Shown here one piece after another: positions 43,706 to 52,564 of a stretch of 64,000 nucleotides of DNA (the first letter of the stretch is position 1; each line of letters starts with the position of its first letter). The notes beneath the pieces were generated by a model. That model searched no databases, had not been told where the DNA came from, and saw nothing but the letters and a program-made list of their open reading frames with translations. The position numbers and the translations under genes were made by a program. Source of the DNA: Streptomyces sennicomposti (lineage in GTDB: Bacteria; Actinomycetota; Actinomycetes; Streptomycetales; Streptomycetaceae); NCBI RefSeq assembly GCF_019890635.1, contig NZ_JAIOAB010000037.1, forward strand, positions 1 to 64,000, in the 5' to 3' direction.

Positions 43706-44077
43706 TCACGTCCCGCCGGGGCCGCCGCTGCCGAAGGAGCCGCCGGAGCCCTGGTCCCAGCGCGGCCGGTCCTGGTCGTCGCTGCGTCTGCTGCCGGGCG
43801 AACCCAGTTCGTGCGGGGACAGGCGCCGGCCGGTCTCCTCGGCGCGCGGGACCTCGTCCGGTTCGCGCCGCTGATGGGTCTCGTGCACCGGCCCGGAGTC
43901 CGGCCGCGTCGGATGCTCGCCGCCCCTGGGGGTCCTCGGCTCGCGCTGCTTGACCTTGATGCCGAGCCGTACGGCCCAGATCAGCAGGCCGACGACGATC
44001 AGACCGCCGATGACCACGAGGAGAATCCCGACGACCGAGCCCGTGCCCGCCGCCATTACGTACCCGCTGGTGTCCAT
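43706..44077 (-). CDS. DUF6479-like single-pass membrane protein
   Basis: A 123-aa protein. One membrane helix (VVGILLVVIGGLIVVGLLIW) is followed by a charged cytoplasmic tail with KVKQREPRTPRGGEH, HETHQRREPDEVPR, RRLSPHELG and a terminal RPRWDQGSGGSFGSGGPG. This pattern is the DUF6479 family found widely in Streptomyces; function unknown. It lies downstream of the 90-aa gene in the same direction and may be co-transcribed. Confidence 0.75.
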   Translation of the reverse strand: MDTSGYVMAAGTGSVVGILLVVIGGLIVVGLLIWAVRLGIKVKQREPRTPRGGEHPTRPDSGPVHETHQRREPDEVPRAEETGRRLSPHELGSPGSRRSDDQDRPRWDQGSGGSFGSGGPGGT

Positions 44078-44137
44078 GCGCCCCGGGTACCCGCCCGCGA
44101 CCGGCGGATACCTGGCGTGGCCCGCGGTCCGGGACGC

Positions 44138-44410
44138 TCAGCCGCCGTCCGGATAGGCCGCTCGCGCCACCTCGGACTCGACGTCCGGGCGGGGTCTGCC
44201 CGTGGTGTGCGCGTAGTCGGCCAGGGCGGCCTGGAGGTCGCGGGCGAGGTCGCGCCAGGCCCGGACGGCCGTCTCGTAGGTCTCGCTCTGCAGCGCGGTC
44301 CACCGCACCTGCGCGGGCGGCCCGTACATCTCGCGCAGGTGCTCGACGCGGGTGTGCGCCTCGTCGGCCGCCCGCTGCTTGGCCACCAGTTCTTCGAAAG
44401 TGTGGGACAC
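44138..44410 (-). CDS. Small coiled-coil-like protein, 90 aa
   Basis: Almost entirely helical and charged: FEELVAKQRAADEAHTRVEHL, then YETAVRAWRDLARDLQAALADY. No signal or membrane segment. GTG 44410 sits 6 nt after a TACGGT box on the minus strand, so it is probably leaderless. I do not recognise a family. Confidence 0.65.
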   Translation of the reverse strand: MSHTFEELVAKQRAADEAHTRVEHLREMYGPPAQVRWTALQSETYETAVRAWRDLARDLQAALADYAHTTGRPRPDVESEVARAAYPDGG

Positions 44411-44416
44411 CTATCG

Positions 44417-44422
44417 ACCGTA
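44417..44422 (-). promoter_or_regulatory. -10 box (TACGGT) for leaderless 90-aa gene
   Basis: TACGGT on the minus strand ends 6 nt before GTG 44410. Confidence 0.45.
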
Positions 44423-44536
44423 AGCACCGCGGGGGTGAGCGGCGACTCGAGACCTCAGGACCGGGGCGCGCGGCACACCGTGCACCGTGACACACCCGCG
44501 CCGTGACACACCGCGCGGCGACACGACCCGGCCCGC

Positions 44537-46993
44537 TCATCCCCGCAGCGGCAGCTCGCACCACACCTGTTTGCCGCCGCCCACCGGGAGGGTGCCCCAG
44601 GCCGCGGACAGGGCCTCGACGAGATAGATGCCCCGGCCCCCGGTGGCCTCCCAGCCGATGCTGGGCGGCTTGACCGGCGTACGCGGCGAACCGTCCGCGA
44701 CGGCGATGCGCAGCCGGTGGCTGACGAGGGTGAGGTCCAGGCGGACCTGGCCCTCGGTGTGCACGAGGGCGTTGGTCACCAGTTCCGAGACGACGAGCAG
44801 GGCGGCGTCGGTCTCCTCGGTCACCCCCCAGGCGCGCAGGGTGCGCCGGGTGAAGCGGCGGGCGTGCCGGACCGCCTCGGGGACCCGCCACACCGTCCAG
44901 CTCTCCCGCAGCGGGCGTACGGCCAGGCCGTCGTAGCGCATCAGGAGCAGGGCGATGTCGTCGTCGCGGCGGGCGCCGGTCAGCAGCGCGTCGGCGACCA
45001 GGCCGAGGTGGCCGGGGTCGGCGCCGGCCAGGCCGCGGGCGAGCCGGTCGATGCCCACGTCGATGTCGGCGTCCGGGGACTCCACGAGACCGTCGGTGGC
45101 CAGCGCGAGCACGGTGCCGGACTGGAGCCTGACCGGGGTCATCGGGAAGTCGGCCTCGCTCTGCACGCCGAGCGGCGGCCCGCCCTCCGCCGGCACGATC
45201 TCGGTACCGCCGTCCGGGTGACGCAGCACCGGCGGCAGATGTCCCGCCCGCACGCACCAGGCGGTGCCGGCCTCCATGTCGACGTCGACGTAGGCGCAGG
45301 TGGCGAAGAGGTCGGTCTCCATGTCCAGCAGGAGCCGGTTGGCGTGCGAGACGACCACGTCCGGCGGGTGCCCCTCGACGGCGTAGGCGCGCAGCGCGGT
45401 GCGCATCTGGCCCATCAGGGTGGCGGCGCCCGCACTGTGGCCCTGGACGTCGCCGATGACGAGGGCGACGTGGTTGTCGGGCAGCGGGATCACGTCGTAC
45501 CAGTCGCCGCCGACCTCCAGTCCGGCGGTCGCGGGCAGATAGCGGGCGACGGCCTCGGCGCCGGGGAGTCTGGGCAGCCGGCGCGGCAGCAGGGTGCGCT
45601 GGAGGGTGGCGACGAGTTCGTGTTCGGCGTCGAAGGCGCGGGCGCGCATCAGGGCCTGCCCGGCCAGGCCCGCCGAGGCGGTGAGCAGGGCGCGTTCGTC
45701 GGGGCCGAAGTCGTGCGGGGCGTCCCAGCCGATCAGGCAGGCGCCGGCCATCCGGCCGCCGGCGGGCAGCGGCAGCACGGCGAGGCCGCCCGGGCCGACC
45801 TCGGCGAGGGCGGGTTCGAGGGCGGTCCCGGCGGGCCAGATGCTGGCCCGGCCCTCGCGCAGCGCGGCGGCCAGCGTGGGCATGGCCCGCACGGGCGCGT
45901 CGGGCCATTCGCTGCGCCACTCCAGGCGCCACAGTTCGGGCCAGGCCTCGGGTTCGGGCGGGTCGAGGACGGTGACGACGAGCCGGTCGTTCTCCAGCTC
46001 GGCGAGGGCGATCCGGTCGGCGCGCAGCGGTCTGCGCAGCGCGGCCACCACGGCCTGGCTGACGTCGCGGACGGTGCCCGCGGTGGCCAGGGCGGCGGCG
46101 AGCCGCTGGACGCGGGCCACGTCGGTGACCCCGGAGCGCAGCGCGGAGGCGTCGGCGACGGTGCCGACCAGGCGGGCGGGGCGGCCCTCGCCGCCGGGCA
46201 GCAGCCGGCCGCGCAGCCGCAGCCAGCGCGGCGGGCCGGTGGGCCGTACGACGCGGAACTCCAGCTCGCGTTCGCCGATGGACATGTGGTCGGCCTCGAC
46301 CACGGACATCAGCGAGGGCAGGTCCTCGGGCACGGTCCGGGCGAGCAGCGTCTCCACCTTGCCGTCGAAGTCGGCGCGGTCGATGCCGAACAGGCCGAGG
46401 ACGTCGTCGTCCACGTCGACGCGCCCGGTGTCCATGGCGAGGCCGAACCCGCCCGGCGGCAGCTCGCCGGCGCGCGGGGTGCGCGCGGGCGCGGGGCAGG
46501 CGACGGCCTCGGCGATCAGGCGGAGGCAGGCGCGGTCCTCGTCGTCGAAGCCGCCGGGGCGCTCGGTGACGACGAGCAGGCAGCCGCCCGTCCCGCCGGT
46601 CAGGGGCAGCGCGGCCAGGGAGACGTCGCCCGCGGGCATCCGGCGGGAGTCGGCCCCGGCGGCGAGTTCCTCGGGCCCCAGCCACACGGGCCGGCCGGTG
46701 CGGTGGGCGTCGGCCGGCGGGGACGGCCCGGTCAGGGAGTAGGTGTCGCGCAGCCCGTACAGGGTGCGCGGCACCCCGGCGGTGTCCGCCAGGCACAGGG
46801 CGTCGCCGCCGCCGGGGGTGTAGAGGCCCGCGAAGGCGGCGCCGGTGAAGACGAGGGTCTGTTCCAGGACGCTGTGCGTCCGCTCGGGGGCGGGCAGCCC
46901 GGCGGCCAGCGTCGCGAGGGCGAGTTCGGCACGCGTCAGCCGCGAAGTCCTCGTTCCGCGTGCCGTAGTGCCCTCACTGACCACGTTGGCCAT
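44537..46993 (-). CDS. GAF/PAS/GAF-SpoIIE phosphatase fused to HATPase anti-sigma kinase-like domain
   Basis: An 818-aa cytoplasmic regulator. Order: GAF-like sensor (about 20-170), PAS (175-290), GAF (310-470), SpoIIE PP2C phosphatase (485-680: GGDWYDVIPLPDN, VIGDVQGHSAGAA, LATDGLVESPD) and an RsbW-like HATPase domain (700-818: LVVSELVTNALVHT, GGRGIYLVEAL). Having both phosphatase and anti-sigma-kinase-like parts in one chain is common in Streptomyces. It is divergent from the lanthipeptide operon. ATG 46993 overlaps a sequence identical over 12 bp to the BlaI-type operator at 3530-3541. Confidence 0.85.
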   Translation of the reverse strand: MANVVSEGTTARGTRTSRLTRAELALATLAAGLPAPERTHSVLEQTLVFTGAAFAGLYTPGGGDALCLADTAGVPRTLYGLRDTYSLTGPSPPADAHRTGRPVWLGPEELAAGADSRRMPAGDVSLAALPLTGGTGGCLLVVTERPGGFDDEDRACLRLIAEAVACPAPARTPRAGELPPGGFGLAMDTGRVDVDDDVLGLFGIDRADFDGKVETLLARTVPEDLPSLMSVVEADHMSIGERELEFRVVRPTGPPRWLRLRGRLLPGGEGRPARLVGTVADASALRSGVTDVARVQRLAAALATAGTVRDVSQAVVAALRRPLRADRIALAELENDRLVVTVLDPPEPEAWPELWRLEWRSEWPDAPVRAMPTLAAALREGRASIWPAGTALEPALAEVGPGGLAVLPLPAGGRMAGACLIGWDAPHDFGPDERALLTASAGLAGQALMRARAFDAEHELVATLQRTLLPRRLPRLPGAEAVARYLPATAGLEVGGDWYDVIPLPDNHVALVIGDVQGHSAGAATLMGQMRTALRAYAVEGHPPDVVVSHANRLLLDMETDLFATCAYVDVDMEAGTAWCVRAGHLPPVLRHPDGGTEIVPAEGGPPLGVQSEADFPMTPVRLQSGTVLALATDGLVESPDADIDVGIDRLARGLAGADPGHLGLVADALLTGARRDDDIALLLMRYDGLAVRPLRESWTVWRVPEAVRHARRFTRRTLRAWGVTEETDAALLVVSELVTNALVHTEGQVRLDLTLVSHRLRIAVADGSPRTPVKPPSIGWEATGGRGIYLVEALSAAWGTLPVGGGKQVWCELPLRG

Positions 46994-47091
46994 TACAGCG
47001 CGTATCGCAGCCCGGCGCAGCCCCTGTGACAGCAGGTTCCGCCCGGTTCCGGCGGGCGTGTCCGGCGGACCGGGCTCCTCCTCGCCGGGGT

Positions 47092-47134
47092 TTTCGAACG
47101 GCTCCCGGGCCGTCCTTTCGAACAGATCTTGACG
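47092..47134 (+). promoter_or_regulatory. ramC upstream region: TTTCGAAC direct repeats and -35
   Basis: TTTCGAAC occurs at 47092-47099 and 47116-47123, 24 bp apart, followed by TTGACG (47129-47134). No good -10 box follows at 17-18 bp, as expected for an activator-dependent promoter. These repeats are candidate RamR-binding sites. Confidence 0.4.
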
Positions 47135-47159
47135 CGTGCGTTCTGCACGGTGGTCTGGT

Positions 47160-47175
47160 GACAGTCGTGACTGTC
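47160..47175. promoter_or_regulatory. Dyad GACAGTC-GT-GACTGTC
   Basis: Perfect 7-bp arms around GT, 54 bp ahead of the ramC start, downstream of the putative -35. Could be a repressor site or a leader hairpin. Confidence 0.4.
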
Positions 47176-47228
47176 GGCCGCCCCCGCCCGGCTGGAAGGC
47201 TCGGTGCCGACCAGGGAGGGGAACGGAC

Positions 47229-50024
47229 ATGGACCAGCGCTACGAGGTGTACGCGCTCGCCGATCCGCACTTCTACGAGACGCCCGACCGGCTGTCCCAG
47301 GGAGAGCGGACCGCCGCGCCGCTGTACGGGACGGCCCGGCGCGCGGTGCCCGAGGGGTGGGACGCGGCACGGATCGGCGACTGGCTGACCCTCACCCCGC
47401 TGGACGCCGACGGCCGGCCCGAGCCCGGCCCCGCGCAGGGCTGGAAGGTGCACGCCTCGGCGACCCGGACCAACGCGGACGAGATCGCCTCGATCGTCTG
47501 GGACTACTGCGTGCCGCGCCGGATCCCGTTCAAGTTCGTCCCCGGGCCGCATCTGCTGCACCTGCGCAACACCAAGTACGCGGGCCGCGACACCAGCGGC
47601 AAGTTCGTGACGCTGTACCCGGCCGACGAGGAGCAGTTGCACCAGGTGCTGCGCGAGCTGGGCGCGCTCCTGGAGGGCTTCGAGGGGCCGTACATCCTCA
47701 CCGATCTGCGCTGGGGCGAGGGACCGCTGTACGTCCGCTACGGCGCCTTCGCGCGGGTCTTCGTCGTGGACGAGCGCGGCTCGCTGGTGCCGGCGGTGCG
47801 CGACGGCGAGGGGCGGCTGGTCGCGGACCGGCGGGCGCCGTCCTTCCAGGTCCCCGAGTGGGTGACGCTGCCGTCCTTCCTGGAGCCGCACCTGGCGGCG
47901 CGCAACACGACGACGGTCGGCGAACTGCCGTACCGCATCGAGAAGGCGCTGCACTTCTCCAACGGCGGCGGGGTGTACGCGGGCACCGACACCCGCGACG
48001 GGCGGCGGGTGGTCCTCAAGGAGGGCCGGCCGCACGCGGGCCTGGCGGCCGACGGCGCGGACGCGGTGACCCGCCTCGAACGGGAGAAGGCCGCGCTGGA
48101 GCAGGTCTCCGGGACCGGCGTCGTGCCGGAGGTGCGGGACTGGTTCACCCTCGGCGAGCACCGCTTCCTGGTCATGGACTTCCTGGAGGGCAAGCCCCTC
48201 AACTCCTACTTCGGCGAACGGCATCCGCTGCTCACCCCGGACCCGGACCCCGAGGCGGTCGCCGCGTACACGGCGTGGGCGCTGCGCGTGCACGGCGCGG
48301 TGGAGCGGGCGGTGGCGGCGGTGCACGAGCGCGGCATCGTCTTCAACGATCTGCACGTGTTCAACATCATGGTCGGGCCCGACGACGAGTCGGTGTCGCT
48401 GCTGGACTTCGAGGCGGCGGCGCCGGCCGCGGAGAACGGCCGCCAGGTGGTCGCCCACCCGGGCTTCTTCGCCCCGCCGGACCGCACCGGCCCCGACGTG
48501 GACCGCTACGCGCTGGCGTGTCTGCGGCTCGCCCTGTTCCTGCCGGTGACGACGCTGTTCGTGGTCGACCGGGGCAAGGCGGCGCATCTGGCGGAAGTGA
48601 TCGCCGAGCAGTTCCCGGACGTGCCGCGGGAGTTCCTCGCGGAGGCGGTCGCGGAGATCACCCGCGAGGTGCGCGGCCCGGAGGGCGGCGGTGCGGGCGC
48701 GGACGCCGACGGCGCGGGGGACGCGGCGGACCGGGACGAGCGGGCAGGCCGGGCGGTCACGGCCACCGTCGGGCGTGCGGACGCGGTGACCGGCGGACGT
48801 ACGGGCGCGGCGGCCGAGGGGCGTGCGGGCAGAGCGGCCGGCGGGCGTGCGACCTTGCCGGACGGCGCCCGGGCCGCCTCGTTCGTGGACCCCGCCGACT
48901 GGCCCTACAGCCGTGACTCCATGGTCAAGGCGATCCTCGCCTCGGCCACCCCCGAACGCGCCGACCGGCTCTTCCCGGGCGACATCGCGCAGTTCTCCGA
49001 CGGCGGCGGACTCGGTCTCGCGCACGGCGCGGCCGGCGTGCTGCACGCGCTGGCCGAGTGCGGCGCCGAACGCTACGAGGAGGGCGAGCGCTGGCTGCTG
49101 GCCCGCACCGCGCCGCCCCCGGCGGGCACCCCGTTCGGCCTGTACGACGGACTCGCGGGCGTCGCCCACGTCCTGGACCGCCTCGGCCACCGGCAGCGCG
49201 CCCTGGACCTGGTGGACGGCATCCTCCGCGAACGGTGGCAGAACCTCTCCTCCGACCTGCGCGGCGGGCTCGCCGGACTCGGCCTGGTCCTCGACGGCCT
49301 GGCCGAGACGACCGGCGAGAAGGAGCTGCGCGCACGGGCCGATGAGGCCGCCCGCATCCTCGCCGACCGGCTCGCCGAGCCGGTCCCGGACACGCCCCGG
49401 CAACGGGCCGGGCTGCTGCGGGGCGCGAGCGGACCCGCGCTGTTCCTGCTGCGGCACTTCGAGCTGACCGGCGAACGCGAGTGGCTGGACGCCGCGGCCG
49501 TCGCCCTGCGCCGGGACCTCGCGCAGTGCGTGCGGCAGAAGAGCGGGAACGGCCTGGAGGTCGACGAGGGCTGGCGGACCCTGCCCTACCTCGGCGACGG
49601 CAGCGTGGGCATCGGGATGGTCCTGGACGACTTTCTCGCGCACGCCGCCGACGAGGAGTTCGAGCAGGCCCGCGCCGGCATCCTCACCGCCGCCACCTCC
49701 CGCTTCTACGCGCAGCCCGGCCTCTTCCAGGGCCGCGCCGGAATGATCCTGCACCTCAGCCGCACCACCGCGCCGGGCGCCACCGACCGGCGGCTGACCG
49801 AACAGGTCGCCGCACTCGGCTGGTACGCGATGTCGTACCAGGGCCAACTGGCCTTCCCCGGCCACCAGATGATGCGGCTCTCCATGGACCTCGCCACCGG
49901 AACGGCCGGGTGCCTGCTCGCTCTCGCGGCGGCACTCGACGGCGAGCGGCCCGCCCGGCTGCCGTTCCTGCCGCCCCTCGGGCGGCCCTCACAGACGCGG
50001 CCCCGCGACCACGCGGAGTCGTGA
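47229..50024 (+). CDS. ramC: Class III lanthipeptide synthetase (RamC/AmfT type)
   Basis: A 931-aa trifunctional enzyme: an N-terminal phosphoserine-lyase region (about 1-200), a Ser/Thr kinase-like domain (about 205-490, catalytic loop GIVFNDLHVFNIMV with Asp374 and Asn379) and a LanC-like cyclase domain (about 550-925). The cyclase lacks the zinc-binding Cys/Cys/His set (WRTLPYLGDGSVGIG replaces the Cys-bearing motif), as in class III. It should phosphorylate and eliminate serines of the RamS precursor and add cysteines to form (methyl)lanthionine or labionin rings. An Ala/Gly/Arg-rich insert of about 50 residues separates kinase and cyclase. Confidence 0.93.
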   Translation: MDQRYEVYALADPHFYETPDRLSQGERTAAPLYGTARRAVPEGWDAARIGDWLTLTPLDADGRPEPGPAQGWKVHASATRTNADEIASIVWDYCVPRRIPFKFVPGPHLLHLRNTKYAGRDTSGKFVTLYPADEEQLHQVLRELGALLEGFEGPYILTDLRWGEGPLYVRYGAFARVFVVDERGSLVPAVRDGEGRLVADRRAPSFQVPEWVTLPSFLEPHLAARNTTTVGELPYRIEKALHFSNGGGVYAGTDTRDGRRVVLKEGRPHAGLAADGADAVTRLEREKAALEQVSGTGVVPEVRDWFTLGEHRFLVMDFLEGKPLNSYFGERHPLLTPDPDPEAVAAYTAWALRVHGAVERAVAAVHERGIVFNDLHVFNIMVGPDDESVSLLDFEAAAPAAENGRQVVAHPGFFAPPDRTGPDVDRYALACLRLALFLPVTTLFVVDRGKAAHLAEVIAEQFPDVPREFLAEAVAEITREVRGPEGGGAGADADGAGDAADRDERAGRAVTATVGRADAVTGGRTGAAAEGRAGRAAGGRATLPDGARAASFVDPADWPYSRDSMVKAILASATPERADRLFPGDIAQFSDGGGLGLAHGAAGVLHALAECGAERYEEGERWLLARTAPPPAGTPFGLYDGLAGVAHVLDRLGHRQRALDLVDGILRERWQNLSSDLRGGLAGLGLVLDGLAETTGEKELRARADEAARILADRLAEPVPDTPRQRAGLLRGASGPALFLLRHFELTGEREWLDAAAVALRRDLAQCVRQKSGNGLEVDEGWRTLPYLGDGSVGIGMVLDDFLAHAADEEFEQARAGILTAATSRFYAQPGLFQGRAGMILHLSRTTAPGATDRRLTEQVAALGWYAMSYQGQLAFPGHQMMRLSMDLATGTAGCLLALAAALDGERPARLPFLPPLGRPSQTRPRDHAES

Positions 50025-50079
50025 CACAACCCCCGTCCCCAGCAAGGGTTTCCCGGGACGCCTACCGAAAGGACATGAC

Positions 50080-50196
50080 ATGGCCCTTCTCGACCTGCAG
50101 ACGATGGAGTCCGACGAGCTGAACGGCGGCGGCGGCGCGAGCACCGTCAGCCTGCTGTCCTGCGTCAGCGCGGCGAGCGTTCTGCTCTGTCTCTGA
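50080..50196 (+). CDS. ramS: SapB-like class III lanthipeptide precursor
   Basis: A 38-aa precursor with GAAAGGA 6 nt before ATG. The leader begins MALLDLQTME, carrying the LLDLQ helix that class III synthetases bind. The core ends STVSLLSCVSAASVLLCL and holds two Ser-x2-Ser-x3-Cys units, each enough for one labionin or lanthionine ring, as in SapB and AmfS. The core is hydrophobic, as expected of a surfactant that lets aerial hyphae leave the water surface. A Gly4 stretch joins leader and core. Located 55 bp after ramC. Confidence 0.93.
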   Translation: MALLDLQTMESDELNGGGGASTVSLLSCVSAASVLLCL

Positions 50197-50214
50197 CGGA
50201 CATCGTGCCTTACC

Positions 50215-50257
50215 GGCTCCGGACGGCCCTCCCCACGGGGGAGGGCCGTCCGGAGCC
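50215..50257 (+). terminator. 20-bp perfect hairpin between ramS and ramA
   Basis: GGCTCCGGACGGCCCTCCCC pairs perfectly with its complement around ACG, 18 bp after ramS. It should attenuate read-through so that precursor mRNA exceeds transporter mRNA. Confidence 0.85.
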
Positions 50258-50290
50258 CCATGTCCGCCCCAGGATGCGAGGCCCCGCCGT

Positions 50291-52564
50291 ATGACGCCGC
50301 CGCCCAGGCCCGAACGGCCGCCCAGCCCCGAACCACGGCCCGGCCACGCGCCGCGGTCCGCCCCGGAACCGCCGCCCGGCTCCGCGACGCCGCCCACACC
50401 GTCGGCGCCCGGCAGCACGCCGGCCGCCGCCGACGCGGCCATGCCCCGCCCCGGGAAGAGCGGCGGAACCGGGCCGGGCCGGGCTCTGCTGCGGGCGGCC
50501 GTGCGGCACAGTGCCGTGCGGTGCGCCCTGCTGTGCCTGGTGGGCGTGGGGGCGGCCGGGGCCGGGCTGCTGCTGCCCGCCGTGCTCGGCCGTACCCTCG
50601 ATCTGCTGCTCACCCGCGCCCCGGCCGGCCGCTGGGTCGCGTACTCCGCCGGGCTCGTCCTGCTGCTCGCGCTCCTCGACATGGCGGAGGCGGTGCTCCA
50701 CGGCACCACCGACGCGCGGGCCACCGCCTGGCTGCGCGGGCGGCTGACCGGGCACGTGCTCGCCCTCGGCCCGCGCGCCACCGACCGTTTCGGTTCCGGC
50801 GAGCTGGTCGCCCGGCTCGTGGGCAGCGCCGCGCAGGCCGGGACGGCGCCCACCGCGCTGGCCGCCTCGGCCGCCGCCCTGGCCGGCCCGGTCGGCGGCG
50901 TGGTGGCGCTCGGGCTCATCGATCCGTGGCTCGCCGCCGTGTTCCTGGCCGGCGCGCCGCTGCTCGCCCTGCTGCTGCGCGCCTTCGCCCGCGACTCCTC
51001 GGCCTGCGTGGCCGAGTACCAGCGCGTGCAGGGGCGGATCGCGGCGGCGCTCGCGGAGGCCGTCGGCGGCGCCCGTACGATCCGGGCGGCCGGGACCGAG
51101 GACCGCGAGACGGCCCGTGTCCTGCGGCCGCTGCCCGAACTGTCCCGGGCCGGACGGCTGATGTGGCGGGCGCAGGGCCGGGCCGCCGCCCGGGCGGTCG
51201 CCGTGGCCCCGCTGCTGCAACTGTCCGTCGTCGCCGTCGCCGGGCTGCTGCTGGCCCGGCACCGGCTGACCGTCGGCGAGGTGCTGGCCGCCTCCCGGTA
51301 CGCGGTCCTCGCGACCGGCGCCGGAGTGCTGGTCGGACAGCTCGCCGCGCTGGTCCGGGCCCGGGCGGCGGCCGGACGCCTCGGCGAGATCCTGGCCGAG
51401 CCCGCGCCCGGCCACGGCAGCCGTCCGCTGCCGCCGGGTCCGGGCCGCCTGGAGCTGCGCGGGGTGACCGCGCGGCGCGGCGACCGCACGGTGCTGGCCG
51501 GCGTCGATCTCACCGTGCCCGGCGGTACGACCCTCGCGGTGGTCGGCCGGTCCGGCGCGGGCAAGTCGCTGCTGGCCGCCCTCGCCGGACGCCTGGCCGA
51601 CCCGGACGCCGGGGAGGTGCTGCTGGACGGCGTGCCGCTGCCCGAGCTGGCCCACGACGAGCTGCGGCGCGCGGTCGGCTACGCCTTCGAGCGGCCGGTG
51701 CTGCTCGGCACGACCGTCCAGGACGCGATCGGCCTCGGGGTGAGCGCGCCCCCGGCCGACCGGGTCCGGCAGGCGGCCCGTACGGCCTGCGCGGACGCCT
51801 TCGTCCGCCGGCTGCCCGAGGGCTACGCCACTGCCCTGGCCGACACGCCCCGCTCGGGCGGCGAGTCCCAGCGGCTCGGCCTGGCCCGCGCCTTCGCGCA
51901 CGGCGGCCGGCTGCTCGTCCTGGACGACGCGCTCTCCAGCCTGGACACGATCACCGAGCACCGCATCACCCGCGCCCTGACCGAGGGCGACGTCGCCGCC
52001 ACCCGTCTCGTGGTCGCCCACCGCGCCGCCACGGCGGCCCGCGCCGACGCGGTGGCCTGGCTGGACGGCGGCCGGGTGCGCGCCCTCGCCCCGCACGCGC
52101 GGCTGTGGCGGGAGCCGGAGTACCGGCGGGTGTTCGGGGAGTACGCGGAGGGCGCGGAGGAGGCGGAGGGCGCGGCGGCGACGGACGGCGCCGACGGAAG
52201 CGGCGGCGCCGACGGGACCAGCGGCACCGCCACGCCCGGCGGTGCCGACCCGATCGGCGACGCCACCGCGACCGGCGGCGGCATCCCGATCAGCGGTGCC
52301 GACGAAACGGACGGCGGCACCGGCGGGACGGGCGGGGGTACCGGCGGGACGGACGGCGCGGCGCGCGGCCCGGCAGCGTCGACACACGCGGCGGACGCGA
52401 CGCGCACGTCGGCGTCGACACACGCGGCGAAGGCGACGCGGGCGGCGGACGCGACGCGCACGGCGGAGGCGACACGCGCGGCGGACGCCCCCGCCCCCGC
52501 CCCCGCCCCCGGCCCACCGCACCTCACCAGCTCACCGCGCCCGGCGAACGGAGCACGCCCGTGA
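50291..52564 (+). CDS. ramA: ABC half transporter of the SapB-like cluster (RamA type)
   Basis: A 757-aa exporter half. It has a Pro-rich N-terminus, six membrane helices (about 70-350) and an NBD (about 385-600) with Walker A GRSGAGKS and signature SGGESQRLGLARAF. The Q-loop residue appears to be Glu (GYAFERPVLL) and Walker B ends VLDDALSSLD with Asp in place of the catalytic Glu, so this NBD is probably degenerate. A 140-residue Gly/Thr/Ala tail follows. Start uncertain: ATG 50441 is an alternative. Overlaps ramB by 4 bp; together they would export the lanthipeptide. Confidence 0.85.
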   Translation: MTPPPRPERPPSPEPRPGHAPRSAPEPPPGSATPPTPSAPGSTPAAADAAMPRPGKSGGTGPGRALLRAAVRHSAVRCALLCLVGVGAAGAGLLLPAVLGRTLDLLLTRAPAGRWVAYSAGLVLLLALLDMAEAVLHGTTDARATAWLRGRLTGHVLALGPRATDRFGSGELVARLVGSAAQAGTAPTALAASAAALAGPVGGVVALGLIDPWLAAVFLAGAPLLALLLRAFARDSSACVAEYQRVQGRIAAALAEAVGGARTIRAAGTEDRETARVLRPLPELSRAGRLMWRAQGRAAARAVAVAPLLQLSVVAVAGLLLARHRLTVGEVLAASRYAVLATGAGVLVGQLAALVRARAAAGRLGEILAEPAPGHGSRPLPPGPGRLELRGVTARRGDRTVLAGVDLTVPGGTTLAVVGRSGAGKSLLAALAGRLADPDAGEVLLDGVPLPELAHDELRRAVGYAFERPVLLGTTVQDAIGLGVSAPPADRVRQAARTACADAFVRRLPEGYATALADTPRSGGESQRLGLARAFAHGGRLLVLDDALSSLDTITEHRITRALTEGDVAATRLVVAHRAATAARADAVAWLDGGRVRALAPHARLWREPEYRRVFGEYAEGAEEAEGAAATDGADGSGGADGTSGTATPGGADPIGDATATGGGIPISGADETDGGTGGTGGGTGGTDGAARGPAASTHAADATRTSASTHAAKATRAADATRTAEATRAADAPAPAPAPGPPHLTSSPRPANGARP

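Noticed and set aside
43569..46796. 1075-codon minus-strand frame
   Set aside because: Arginine/proline-rich shadow of the SpoIIE phosphatase gene in another frame.
46974..49865. 963-codon open frame antisense to ramC
   Set aside because: It mirrors the high-GC codon pattern of ramC. The translation is low-complexity and no start or ribosome site fits.
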